Positions 17,648 through 25,551 of a stretch of DNA of 64,000 nt are shown in pieces; the first letter of the stretch is position 1; every line of letters starts with the position of its first letter. Made by a program: the position numbers and the translations under genes. Under the pieces are notes generated by a model. The model saw nothing but the letters and a program-made list of their open reading frames with translations, had not been told where the DNA came from and made no database searches. This DNA is from Candidatus Poribacteria bacterium (GTDB lineage Bacteria > Poribacteria > WGA-4E > PCPOR2b), in the NCBI GenBank assembly GCA_022822005.1, contig JAJECO010000094.1:1-64000 (forward strand). The letters are read 5' to 3'.

Positions 17648-18256
17648 TTATTCGAGCGGTACGAACACAAAGTCTGTGGCAGCAACTCTTGAATGACAGC
17701 CCGTGCAGACTCCTCCTTCAAAAGCCAAGCGGAAGTCTGCGTCCGGAGCGCTTCGTAGAAATTCCTCAAATCTCCAATCGCCGGCGTCGGGATTGCTTCC
17801 TGCCTCCTTCCACATCACTGCGATTAGTCCAATAAAGTCTTTACCCGGACGGGTTGCTTCCTTCACCACAATCGTGCCATCCGGATAAGGGAACTGCTGC
17901 TCACCGTTCGGGGCAATCGCCTCACGTGTTTGGTTGACATAGACATTTTTCGTTCCCCGATGTGGGTCACCGCCCGCCACTGGAGGAATTGGCTCAGCGT
18001 TCAGCTTAAGCCACCCCTCATATCCCGCAATATCGGCAGGGAGACCCGGGAGGGCGGCTGGTGGTTCTGGTTGTGGCATCTGTTCTGCTGGAGGTGGCTC
18101 AGGTATTTGTTCCTCCGGCTGCGGCTGCTGTGGGGCAGGTGGTTCAACTGTTACGATTTCCCCCTCATCCCCACAAGAAACGAAAATCGCACAGACGATA
18201 GTAACAAGACTCAAAATCAAGGGGCTTAGATATCTTTGGATTATTTTCTTTTTCAT
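17648..18256 (-). CDS. Cytochrome P460-like c-heme lipoprotein
   Basis: 202 residues. A lipobox (F-V-S-C28) follows the signal helix, then a Pro/Gln/Glu-rich linker (about 38-72) and a C-terminal domain with Y-P-D-G-T-I-V-V-K-E, D-W-R-F and heme motif CTGCH at 184-188. This pattern fits the cytochrome P460 superfamily, whose best-known members oxidise hydroxylamine, but many paralogues have unknown roles. It should be anchored in a membrane facing the periplasm or surface. First gene of the cytochrome cluster: 62 bases to the cytochrome-porin gene. The ATG at 18256 has no strong Shine-Dalgarno site. Confidence 0.78.
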   Translation of the reverse strand: MKKKIIQRYLSPLILSLVTIVCAIFVSCGDEGEIVTVEPPAPQQPQPEEQIPEPPPAEQMPQPEPPAALPGLPADIAGYEGWLKLNAEPIPPVAGGDPHRGTKNVYVNQTREAIAPNGEQQFPYPDGTIVVKEATRPGKDFIGLIAVMWKEAGSNPDAGDWRFEEFLRSAPDADFRLAFEGGVCTGCHSRVAATDFVFVPLE

Positions 18257-18316
18257 TGTTCGTATCCAGTCAGTCGTTAAACGGAATTACCTGTAAATTT
18301 AGTCACCGGGGGAACC

Positions 18317-19498
18317 TCAGAATTCGACCGGTTCAAAAATAACTTGGTCGCCAAGCTGAATCCGTACAGGAACTAAATATTCACTCATCGCTCCGGTATC
18401 AACGTGCACACCCAGTCCCGGTTTACCTGTTAACGCCACTTTCCCATCAGATCCAACTTTCAGTCGTTCAACTGTCAGTCGCAGAGAGAGGTCCGAGCCC
18501 TCAGCAGGATATTCTAACAGGTTGAACGATTCGTTGCTTGCAAACACGTGCAGCGAGGCAGCAAGACTCAGATGGCTTTTGAAGGTATGATTTACATACT
18601 GAACCCCATGCCCCTCGGCAAGCTGTCGGACACGGAACGCTTCCGTAATTCCGCCGATCCGTCCGACATCAATTTGCACGAACTGAATTCCGCCGTGTAG
18701 GATAAGGTCCTCCGCCATGCGATACGTCCCAGATCCTTCGCCGGCGGCAATTGGCACCGGCGGATTTCGCTTCGATAGTCCCATGTATGCCTCAATCGCG
18801 TCGGGAGCGAGCGGCTCTTCCAACCATGTGGGTGAAAATTGAGCGAACTGTTTCGCACGGGCATAAGCTGTTCCGTAGTCGTCGCCCCAGACGACGCCGG
18901 CGTCAATCATGATCTGGGCATCTTCCCCCATCCCTTCGCGTGCTGCACGCACAAGTGCGACGTCGTTCTCTTCACCGAATTTTCCCATCGGTCCCCAGCC
19001 GAACTTTGCAGCACGATAGCCCTGCGCACACAACCGCGTTGCGATCTGATAGGTTTCTTCGGGGGTGTCGCCAAATAGGACGGAGGCATACGGTAACTTA
19101 GAATGACTTTCGCTCTGAGGCTCAAGCAGACGGTAGATCGGTTCTCCTAACTTCTGCCCGACGATGTCCCATAGGGCGATATCTGCGCCGCTATAGGCGT
19201 GGTGGATCTGCTGAATATCAAGTCCGTTACGCAATACTTTTTGATGCAGCCGGACCACATCGTTGGGGCTGTCCAGCGTTTCTCCAACTAAAGATTCGCG
19301 GATGTTGATAATGTTCCCGTGCGACATTGGGCAGCAATACGCGGAAAGCGATACAAGCGGCGAGGCATCGCACTCGCCCCACCCGGTTATCCCTTCGTCC
19401 GTCTGGACACGCACAAGAAGTGTGTCCTGTGTGCCGTCTGCTGCGTCGGTAATCTGAGGCATTTTGAGGTAGAAGGGATCGACAGCGATAATTGTCAT
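18317..19498 (-). CDS. Mandelate racemase/muconate lactonizing enzyme (enolase superfamily)
   Basis: 393 residues. N-terminal capping domain, then a TIM barrel with metal ligands Asp (IDAGVVW), Glu (EEPL) and Glu (AGEGS) and a His at NHTFKSH. The first catalytic Lys lies in AAKFGWGP, giving K-F-G rather than the usual K-x-K. Such enzymes abstract an alpha proton from a carboxylate, typically in sugar-acid dehydration; the substrate cannot be named. The ATG at 19498 has AAAGG 9-10 bases upstream. It is 60 bases upstream of the P460 gene, so read-through is possible, but the functions appear unrelated. Confidence 0.87.
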   Translation of the reverse strand: MTIIAVDPFYLKMPQITDAADGTQDTLLVRVQTDEGITGWGECDASPLVSLSAYCCPMSHGNIINIRESLVGETLDSPNDVVRLHQKVLRNGLDIQQIHHAYSGADIALWDIVGQKLGEPIYRLLEPQSESHSKLPYASVLFGDTPEETYQIATRLCAQGYRAAKFGWGPMGKFGEENDVALVRAAREGMGEDAQIMIDAGVVWGDDYGTAYARAKQFAQFSPTWLEEPLAPDAIEAYMGLSKRNPPVPIAAGEGSGTYRMAEDLILHGGIQFVQIDVGRIGGITEAFRVRQLAEGHGVQYVNHTFKSHLSLAASLHVFASNESFNLLEYPAEGSDLSLRLTVERLKVGSDGKVALTGKPGLGVHVDTGAMSEYLVPVRIQLGDQVIFEPVEF

Positions 19499-19923
19499 AA
19501 CTCAAAACCTTTGCACGTCACATGAGATTTGGTCATGATACATGAGCGGCGGGTTAAAGTCAAGGGATTTCCACCACTGCGAGCAAGGACAATAATGGGT
19601 GGGACTTCGCTATTTATAGATACTATTCGTAATTCGATTTGAATTCCTTTTGTCAGGTGTGATAACATAATTCGTTGGTTACAATTTTACTGACAACATG
19701 TGTATCTAACCTTATCAACCGATGCACATGATACGGAAATTCAGACTGGAAACATTATCAGTTTCCGAGAACATTCACAATTTGAAAGGCGATGATTAAT
19801 GACAGACCACCTGCCCCGATAAATCGGGATGCAAACCCCTACGATTTCGCTTCATATTTTGCACTTTCTTTTTACATGAGCCTTCTAATTTTTAAGTTAT
19901 CACAGAAAAGGAAAAATATCTAA
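19499..19923. other. 425-base gap between divergent genes
   Basis: No gene. It holds a small hairpin (GGAAAC/GTTTCC, near 19756-19775), a hairpin CCCGAT/ATCGGG at 19817-19831 and a 47-base dispersed repeat at 19836-19882. Promoters for the enolase-family gene and the binding-protein gene must lie here, but no convincing -35/-10 pair was picked out. Confidence 0.6.
19836..19882 (+). repeat. 47-bp dispersed repeat, copy 1
   Basis: Starts CCCCTACGATTTC and ends TTTACATGAGCC. It matches 39492-39538 at 46 of 47 bases. Both copies end 41-46 bases before a start codon in the same orientation. Confidence 0.85.
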
Positions 19924-20790
19924 ATGAAATCTGTTTTGATGGTTACATTATTGTTAGTTGCTACTGTCTTAACCATATCGGCATGGGGTGCCGATTTCAC
20001 GTTTACCGCTATTCCGGATCAGGATACAACTCGACTGGAAGAACGTTTCGGTAAGATAGCTGATTATCTTTCGGAGGAATTGGGCATCACGGTGAAGTAC
20101 ATCCCTGTGAAGTCCTACAGTGCATCAGTTCAGGCGTTTAAGAATAACGAAGTTCAGTTGGCTTGGTTTGGTGGGTTGTCGGGCGTACAAGCTCGAATCG
20201 CAGTTCCAAACTCAGTTGCTATTGCGCAGGGCGTAGAGGATCCGGACTTCATCAGCTATTTTATCGCCAATACGAGTACCGGACTGGCGTTCTCTGAAAA
20301 ATTTCCCAAGGATATTGCTGACAAGACATTCACTTTCGGTTCTAAGGGATCAACTTCAGGACGCCTTATGCCGGAATTTTTCATCCGAGAGGCATTTGAG
20401 GGGAAGGCACCCCGTGAGGTCTTCAAGCGTGTGGGCTTCAGCGGCGATCACTCCAAAACCCTCGCGCTGGTTCAAGCGGGCAGCTATGAGGTGGGGGCAA
20501 TGAACTTTAAGGTTTGGCTAAAAGAGGTCGAGGCTGGCAAGGTCGATCCAACAAAGGTGCAGGTCATCTGGCGCACTCCCGGCTACCCAGACTACAACTG
20601 GACAATCCGCGGCAGTGTGGAAGAAACCTATGGCGAAGGATTCATCAAGAAGGTTCAGGGTGCCCTTCTCAACATCACGGATCCGGCGATACTTAACGCT
20701 TTTCCGAGGGCGAAGTTCATCGCTGCGGATAACTCTATGTACCAATCTATCCTTGACACGGCTATTGAGGTTGGGATTATAAGGAATTGA
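19924..20790 (+). CDS. PhnD-like ABC transporter substrate-binding protein (oxyanion, possibly selenate/phosphonate)
   Basis: 288 residues. A signal peptide (hydrophobic 5-20, cut near A-W-G-A) is followed by the PhnD/SsuA type II binding fold: F-T-A-I-P-D-Q-D near the start, K-Y-I-P-V-K, W-F-G-G-L-S-G and the F-G-S-K-G-S-T-S-G-R loop that usually binds the oxyanion. The sequence is close to what is annotated as putative selenate or phosphate/phosphonate binding proteins; the ligand is inference. Its likely partners, a PhnC-like ATPase and a fused PhnE-like permease, are 6 kb downstream on the same strand, separated by a nuclease/toxin island. AAAGGA 12 bases before the ATG. Confidence 0.87.
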   Translation: MKSVLMVTLLLVATVLTISAWGADFTFTAIPDQDTTRLEERFGKIADYLSEELGITVKYIPVKSYSASVQAFKNNEVQLAWFGGLSGVQARIAVPNSVAIAQGVEDPDFISYFIANTSTGLAFSEKFPKDIADKTFTFGSKGSTSGRLMPEFFIREAFEGKAPREVFKRVGFSGDHSKTLALVQAGSYEVGAMNFKVWLKEVEAGKVDPTKVQVIWRTPGYPDYNWTIRGSVEETYGEGFIKKVQGALLNITDPAILNAFPRAKFIAADNSMYQSILDTAIEVGIIRN

Positions 20791-20826
20791 CGGATTTTCC
20801 AAGTGTAAGATAAACACTGAAAACTC

Positions 20827-20939
20827 TCTGGTGGGAGGCACTCGTTGCCTCCCCTGCGAGTAAACCGCCCCGCGATGTCAGTGTCAATTTTGATCGGCGC
20901 GTCATCCAAGTTTGTTTTTGTGAGACAGAACTCCGTATA
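20827..20939 (+). repeat. ~110-bp repeat upstream of the PD-(D/E)xK gene
   Basis: Begins with a perfect hairpin (GGGAGGCA/TGCCTCCC) and ends in TCCGTATAA. It aligns along its length with 22854-22961, which stands in front of the T5orf172 gene. It may also end the transcript of the binding-protein gene. Confidence 0.7.
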
Positions 20940-20976
20940 ATTAAGAGTTACGTAGAAAGGATTGGCACCCTGAACC

Positions 20977-22212
20977 ATGGCTAGGGATGATTATCTGTTT
21001 TCCAAATATGATTGGTTTTCTTTCCAAGATTCTCAGCTTAAAAAGTTAGAGGATGAGATCGCCGGTTGGGATGGAAATCGGTTACTTAACACATCAGTGG
21101 AGGACCTTTGCAAGTATTTTGTCGAAAAACACCGAATTAATATTCCGGTTCTCAATATGGATGAAATTACCGTAGACTACCATGAAGCACAAGTCGATGT
21201 TAGCAGAGACCCATATCGCATCATTATCGATCGAAGCCAACCGGTTTATGTCTCCGGCACCGAAATCGAAATCACTGTGCCATTCACAGGTGATTTCGAC
21301 GGATTCATGTTTCGACTACCAGCTTATGAGCTCAATCCGCTTCCACCACGCGGCACTGTCAGAGATGGTATTCTTACTTTCTCAGTTAAAGGCACGAATC
21401 TCAAAGATGATGAGGTGCGCAAGGAAATTAATTCGACATTAGAACGTATCAATAATTACTTAACCACCCTTCGTGGGAAGGTAAACATGCTGCACAACGA
21501 ACTTGACTCAACCGCACGCCAATGTATTAAGCGGTGTCGGGAGAAACTCCTAGCGGATCAGAATCTCGTTGCTTCTCTTGGTTTCAAACTCAAACAGCGC
21601 ACCGATTCACCAAAGACATATACGGCACCTGAAGTGCGTAGGAAAATTATACTGACACCACCACAGGCAAGTTCAATGCCGTACAAACCGGAACCAGCTC
21701 TTGATGAAGCGGAGTACGAACACATACTTGAGGTTATTGAAAACATGGCTCAAGTAATGGAGCGCAGTCCTTCGGCTTTCTCAGAAATGGCTGAAGAATC
21801 TTTGCGATCACATTTTCTAGTCCAACTAAATGGCCATTACGAAGGCCAGGCCACGGGCGAAACATTCAATTACGAGGGAAAAACAGACATTCTGATTCGG
21901 TCTGAAGGAAAAAATATCTTCATTGCTGAATGTAAGTATTGGGCTGGCCCCCAAAAATTGACCGATGCGATCGATCAGCTTTTGGGTTATAGTTCTTAGC
22001 GCGATACCAAAGTAGCCATGATTGTTTTTAATCGAAATAAGGGATTTACTAGGGTCTTGGAAGCTATCAAATCAACAACAAAAGCCCATCCGAACTTCAA
22101 ACGTGAGTTGGGCGATCGATCGGAGACATCTTTCGGTTTTATCTTTTCGCACCGTGACGATACGAACCGGGAGCTGACGCTTACTATAATCGCATTTGAC
22201 ATCCCGCAATAA
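20977..22212 (+). pseudogene. PD-(D/E)xK nuclease-like gene interrupted by in-frame amber codon
   Basis: The first open part encodes 340 residues and stops at TAG (21997-21999). The same frame continues without gap for 70 more codons to 22212. The break reads L-L-G-Y-S-S-stop-R-D-T-K, where related restriction-like proteins have L-G-Y-x-x-W-R-D-x-K, so TGG probably mutated to TAG. The catalytic core G-K-T-D-I-L-I..I-A-E-C-K-Y-W (Asp, Glu, Lys) at about 301-321 is intact and lies before the stop. The N-terminal 290 residues are mixed helix and not recognised. The ATG at 20977 has a distant AAAGG. It may be a pseudogene, a truncated active protein, or a read-through product. Confidence 0.7.
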
Positions 22213-22306
22213 ACCACTAAGATAAAAATAACTTTGGCAAATTCAAGAAAATCGCCTGTGTAAAATGGGGAACACTCATAGCAAATTCAAGGAGGTTGCC
22301 AAAACC

Positions 22307-22783
22307 ATGATTGATTTTTCCCTTAGTTCGATACCGAGGACCGCTGGTATATATGCAATGTATGATCGAAGCGGAGGTGTAGCATACGTAGGTCTTAGTG
22401 CGAATCTACGAGGTCGAATCGAACAACACATAATGCGCCGTGATAGCAGCGTTGCTACGGGAGTTTCCGCTACCGTGCTAAACCCTGATAAGGTCAAGCG
22501 CATATGTTGGTGGCTTAACTCAAGATTCTCGGATAAAGCTTATTTAGAGGCTGCGGAAGTTGTAGCTTTCAAGGTACTGGATCCATCACTTCGTAGCCGT
22601 GGAAAGGTTACCAATCGTACTCAACCTTTCCTTGAAGATCAAGCCTTCTGCGACGAGATGGAGTGTTTGTTTCGTGATGAACCGTCGGGGGTTTTCCACC
22701 CCAAGACACTTGATAACTTGGTAGATTTGGTGTTGGAACTTTATGATCGTGTGTCTGAACTGGAGAAACAACGAAAAACTTAA
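22307..22783 (+). CDS. GIY-YIG nuclease domain protein
   Basis: 158 residues. G-I-Y at about 14-16 and A-Y-V-G (the YIG strand) at about 27-30 are followed by R-G-R-I-E-Q-H and a Glu in Y-L-E-A-A-E, the residues of the GIY-YIG catalytic core. A short helical C-terminus follows. Such small proteins are nucleases or nuclease relatives in mobile and defence loci. I chose the ATG at 22307 with GGAGG 11 bases upstream; an ATG at 22265 would add 14 residues without a site. The leader before it resembles the leader of the DUF433 gene at 24890. Confidence 0.75.
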   Translation: MIDFSLSSIPRTAGIYAMYDRSGGVAYVGLSANLRGRIEQHIMRRDSSVATGVSATVLNPDKVKRICWWLNSRFSDKAYLEAAEVVAFKVLDPSLRSRGKVTNRTQPFLEDQAFCDEMECLFRDEPSGVFHPKTLDNLVDLVLELYDRVSELEKQRKT

Positions 22784-22795
22784 CTTATCACTGCT

Positions 22796-22846
22796 ATGAA
22801 GAAAGAGCAGATTGTTTCGCGCAACCGAAAAGTGATGAGGTGTTAG
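22796..22846 (+). pseudogene. Truncated DUF433 antitoxin gene fragment
   Basis: Sixteen codons M-K-K-E-Q-I-V-S-R-N-R-K-V-M followed by R-C-stop. The first 14 match the intact DUF433 gene at 24890 at 13 positions, with nearly the same DNA. The similarity ends abruptly just before the ~110-bp repeat, which suggests the repeat or the event that brought it removed the rest. Confidence 0.8.
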
Positions 22847-22853
22847 AAAATTG

Positions 22854-22961
22854 CTGGCAGGAGACGCTTGCCGCCTCCCCTATGAATACTACCCTACGAT
22901 GTTGATGCCAATGTCGATTGGCACGTGATTTAACCATATCACTTTACAAAATTCCGTATAA
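22854..22961 (+). repeat. ~110-bp repeat upstream of the T5orf172-CSD gene
   Basis: Second copy of the element at 20827-20939: G/C hairpin start (GGCAGGAG...GCCTCC), shared CGATGT, CAAT and GGC-CGT blocks and a TTCCGTATAA end. It joins directly to the DUF433 fragment. Confidence 0.7.
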
Positions 22962-23032
22962 AACCTCTAATAGTGTGATGCGGAAAAATTCCTTATGATC
23001 AAGAGCTCGTCACTCACATCAGGAGGTATAAA

Positions 23033-23932
23033 ATGAGCACTATACATAAGTACGAATTTGGAATGGCTGATCTGTCTGCAACTATGAGCAGACGTTTTAA
23101 TACTGCGGTGGATATCACCTCCCTTTTCCTTAATAATAAAATCTCTCCACATGAAGTAGAGCTAGAGGCAATCTCCGAACTAAAGGGCATGTTTAACCGA
23201 TCTCTACGGAAAGATCAATGGAACTGGTTTACCGTATATGATAGACTCGGATACCCGCCCAAAAATGAGATCAAGTACATTGTTTCTCAGTTAGATCGAC
23301 TCCGAAAGAGTCTAAAGGAATGTGATTTTGAACGGGCACTTTCAATACGCAGCAATCTAGCTGACAGTACTTTTCCTAATTACCTAAGCCAATGGAAGAA
23401 TTATACGCAAGCATCAGATACGCGGGACAAAGGTGGGTGGTTGTACATTCTATCAAGAAAAGATGAACCTGGTATTCTAAAAATAGGGATGACTACCCGC
23501 TCCGTGCCGGAAAGGGTCAAAGAGATAAACTCGGCAACGGGTGTATTGAGACCATATTCTGCAAGACAAGTTTACAAGGTAGAGAACGCTAAAGAAGTTG
23601 AACAACTTGTTTTCAAGCTACTCGCTAGTTACCGAATACGAGAGGATCGAGAGTTTTTCCAAATTCCATTTGGGCAAGCCGTCAAAATGATTGAAGAAGA
23701 AATTTTTGCTCTTCTCACTCGAAAACAAGGTGAAGTGAAGTGGTTTAACGAAAGCAAGGGTTACGGCTTCATAACATGCAAAGAACACGAACATCAAAAT
23801 ATCTTTGTGCATAAATCTCAAATTCTGGATGGAGAAATTAGTTCGCTACAACGAGGTCAAAAAGTAAAATTTGACATTGCCCATACAAAGAAAGGCGTAT
23901 CTGCCATTAAGGTTGTTCTTGCCAAAGAGTGA
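23033..23932 (+). CDS. T5orf172 (GIY-YIG superfamily) domain fused to cold-shock domain
   Basis: 299 residues. Residues 1-130 are helical and not recognised. At about 134-220 a T5orf172/MUG113 domain shows G-W-L-Y-I-L, L-K-I-G-M-T, E-R-V-K-E-I-N, an E-x-x-V-F Glu and the closing R-E-F-F. Residues about 231-297 are a cold-shock domain: G-E-V-K-W-F-N, K-G-Y-G-F-I and I-F-V-H, the two RNP-type nucleic-acid-binding strands. A nuclease fold tied to a single-strand binding fold suggests action on RNA or unwound DNA; this is inference. AGGAGG 6 bases before the ATG. It lies in an A+T-richer island and has no operon partner closer than 160 bases. Confidence 0.82.
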   Translation: MSTIHKYEFGMADLSATMSRRFNTAVDITSLFLNNKISPHEVELEAISELKGMFNRSLRKDQWNWFTVYDRLGYPPKNEIKYIVSQLDRLRKSLKECDFERALSIRSNLADSTFPNYLSQWKNYTQASDTRDKGGWLYILSRKDEPGILKIGMTTRSVPERVKEINSATGVLRPYSARQVYKVENAKEVEQLVFKLLASYRIREDREFFQIPFGQAVKMIEEEIFALLTRKQGEVKWFNESKGYGFITCKEHEHQNIFVHKSQILDGEISSLQRGQKVKFDIAHTKKGVSAIKVVLAKE

Positions 23933-24092
23933 ACAATAACTAACAGGCTATCTCAGTTAAAAACAAAGAACTGAAATTTTTGAAAATCTGTCGGTAAACA
24001 TCGAATTCGGATAGTTGTATGTTTTTCAACAAACTCCCCATCGCAACCGAAATGTAACGTTGGGTAGGATTTCAGAAAGAAACTTATGTGTT

Positions 24093-24821
24093 ATGAAATA
24101 TATGAAAGACAGCGATGTCATTGATGAGTTTGTAGCGCATCTAAGGAAGAATGGTCATCCAAATCTCAAAGTCGATCAACGTCTGGATAACAAGAATCGG
24201 ACTTCTACCGATATAGATGCAATTGCCGGTCCCTTTGCGATTGAGCACACAAGTATTGACACACTCCCAAATCAACGCTTCAATAATAATCGATTCATGC
24301 AAGTCATTGATGGTCTGGAGCAGGAACTTCCCAACCAGCTTTCGTTTAGCTTGCAAATCACGTTTGAGTATGACGCTGTTACCACACAACAAAACTGGAA
24401 GGCAATTCGTCAAGCACTCAAAAGTTGGATTATCAAAGATGCACCATGCTTAGCAGAAGGACAACATGTTATTGGCAGCATTCCCGGCATTCCCTTTGAA
24501 CTTCATGTGAACAAAGAAATCAGTTCTCCTCCAAGCGTTCGTTTCGGTCGTTTTGCACCCAGTGATAACACTCTTGCTGGCCGCATTAAGACGCAGTGCG
24601 ATAGAAAGGCGAAGAAACTAGCAAAATATCAGGGAACTGAAAAGACAACGATACTTCTCATTGAGAGCTATGATATTGCTCTTATGCACCCAAGTATAAT
24701 GCTGAAGGGGATACATGGGGCCTATCCGAATGGACTTCCTCCCGGAGTTGATAAGATCTGGTACGCTGATACCTCCATTCCGGATTATATTAGATTCACG
24801 GATTTCACCTCTGATCTGTAG
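24093..24821 (+). CDS. Uncharacterised protein, possibly nuclease-like
   Basis: 242 residues, not recognised. An acidic cluster T-D-I-D-A-I near residue 30 is followed by A-I-E-H, which could be a D...E nuclease core, and a basic helix R-K-A-K-K-L-A-K lies near 175. No signal peptide or membrane helix is seen. I took the first in-frame ATG (24093); a TTG at 24015 opens a longer frame without support. It is between the T5orf172-CSD gene and the DUF433/DUF5615 pair, 68 bases before the latter, in the same A+T-richer stretch. Confidence 0.6.
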   Translation: MKYMKDSDVIDEFVAHLRKNGHPNLKVDQRLDNKNRTSTDIDAIAGPFAIEHTSIDTLPNQRFNNNRFMQVIDGLEQELPNQLSFSLQITFEYDAVTTQQNWKAIRQALKSWIIKDAPCLAEGQHVIGSIPGIPFELHVNKEISSPPSVRFGRFAPSDNTLAGRIKTQCDRKAKKLAKYQGTEKTTILLIESYDIALMHPSIMLKGIHGAYPNGLPPGVDKIWYADTSIPDYIRFTDFTSDL

Positions 24822-24889
24822 ACATCTTCCAGCATCTAATGATGATAGAAATTAAGGAACACCTATATCAAATTCAAGGAGATTTCACA

Positions 24890-25105
24890 ATGAAGAAAGA
24901 ACAGATTGTTTCGCGCAACCCAAAGGTAATGAATGGTGCCTTAGTTTTCGCCGGCACCCGTGTTCCGGTTGAGATTCTGATTCAACATCTAACGGCAGGC
25001 GATTCGCTCAATGAGTTCCTTGATGATTTTCCAACAGTATCTCGTGAGCAAGCAGTCGCGTACCTGAAGATGGCACTGGAGGCAGTTGATGCGCGTGCTG
25101 CTTGA
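24890..25105 (+). CDS. DUF433 domain antitoxin (VapB45-like)
   Basis: 71 residues. The whole protein is the DUF433 fold: I-V-S-R-N-P-K-V-M-N-G, the A-G-T-R-V-P-V turn and L-x-x-F-P-x-V/T-x-x-x-Q-x-x-A-Y-L. DUF433 proteins are small DNA-binding winged-helix-like antitoxins that neutralise PIN-like DUF5615 toxins. AGGAG 8 bases before the ATG at 24890. Its end overlaps the next gene by 17 bases. A broken copy lies at 22796. Confidence 0.85.
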   Translation: MKKEQIVSRNPKVMNGALVFAGTRVPVEILIQHLTAGDSLNEFLDDFPTVSREQAVAYLKMALEAVDARAA

Positions 25106-25412
25106 TGAGAATCTGCCCCACAAACTGAGGCAACTCTTTGGGGACAACATTGAAGTCGTCACAGTTGGCTATCGGGGCTGGAGGGGTAAGGAGAATGGGG
25201 AACTGTTGAGAATTGCAGCGACTGAATTTGATGCGCTCATTACAATGGATAGCGGCATTCCTAATCAGCAAAATTTAGACGAAATTAATATGGGGATTAT
25301 ATTGCTGGAAGCTGAGAGTAACCGTTTTGAAGAACTTGCACCGCTGGTTGCTCAAGTTAATGTGGTGTTGAAAACGCTCAAGAATGGGCAAGTGGTGCGT
25401 GTAAAGTCCTAA
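25089..25412 (+). CDS. DUF5615 PIN-like toxin (VapC45-like)
   Basis: 107 residues. It begins with the family's M-R-x-L-L-D-E-N-L-P, whose acidic D-E pair belongs to the PIN-like metal site, and includes A-L-I-T-M-D-S-G-I-P-N-Q-Q-N, where related toxins read T-x-D-x-x-F. Likely an RNase toxin held by the DUF433 partner. The start is the ATG at 25089; the preceding TTG is within the overlap and less likely. Confidence 0.83.
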   Translation: MRVLLDENLPHKLRQLFGDNIEVVTVGYRGWRGKENGELLRIAATEFDALITMDSGIPNQQNLDEINMGIILLEAESNRFEELAPLVAQVNVVLKTLKNGQVVRVKS

Positions 25413-25551
25413 TTCTTCACATCACATAATCAAGGGTTATATAAATGAAAGTTGACGAGCAGATGGCGCTCATTGCAAACCTTGCGATAATCTGGCACTT
25501 ATGCTAACATTTCAAGGAACCGAGCATTCATTTAACCACAAAGGAGTAAAG

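Noticed and set aside
21997-22018. Pyrrolysine or genetic-code reassignment of TAG
   Set aside because: Other genes in the window, for example the rqcP-like gene, end with TAG as a normal stop, and no Pyl machinery is visible. A point mutation is the simpler explanation.
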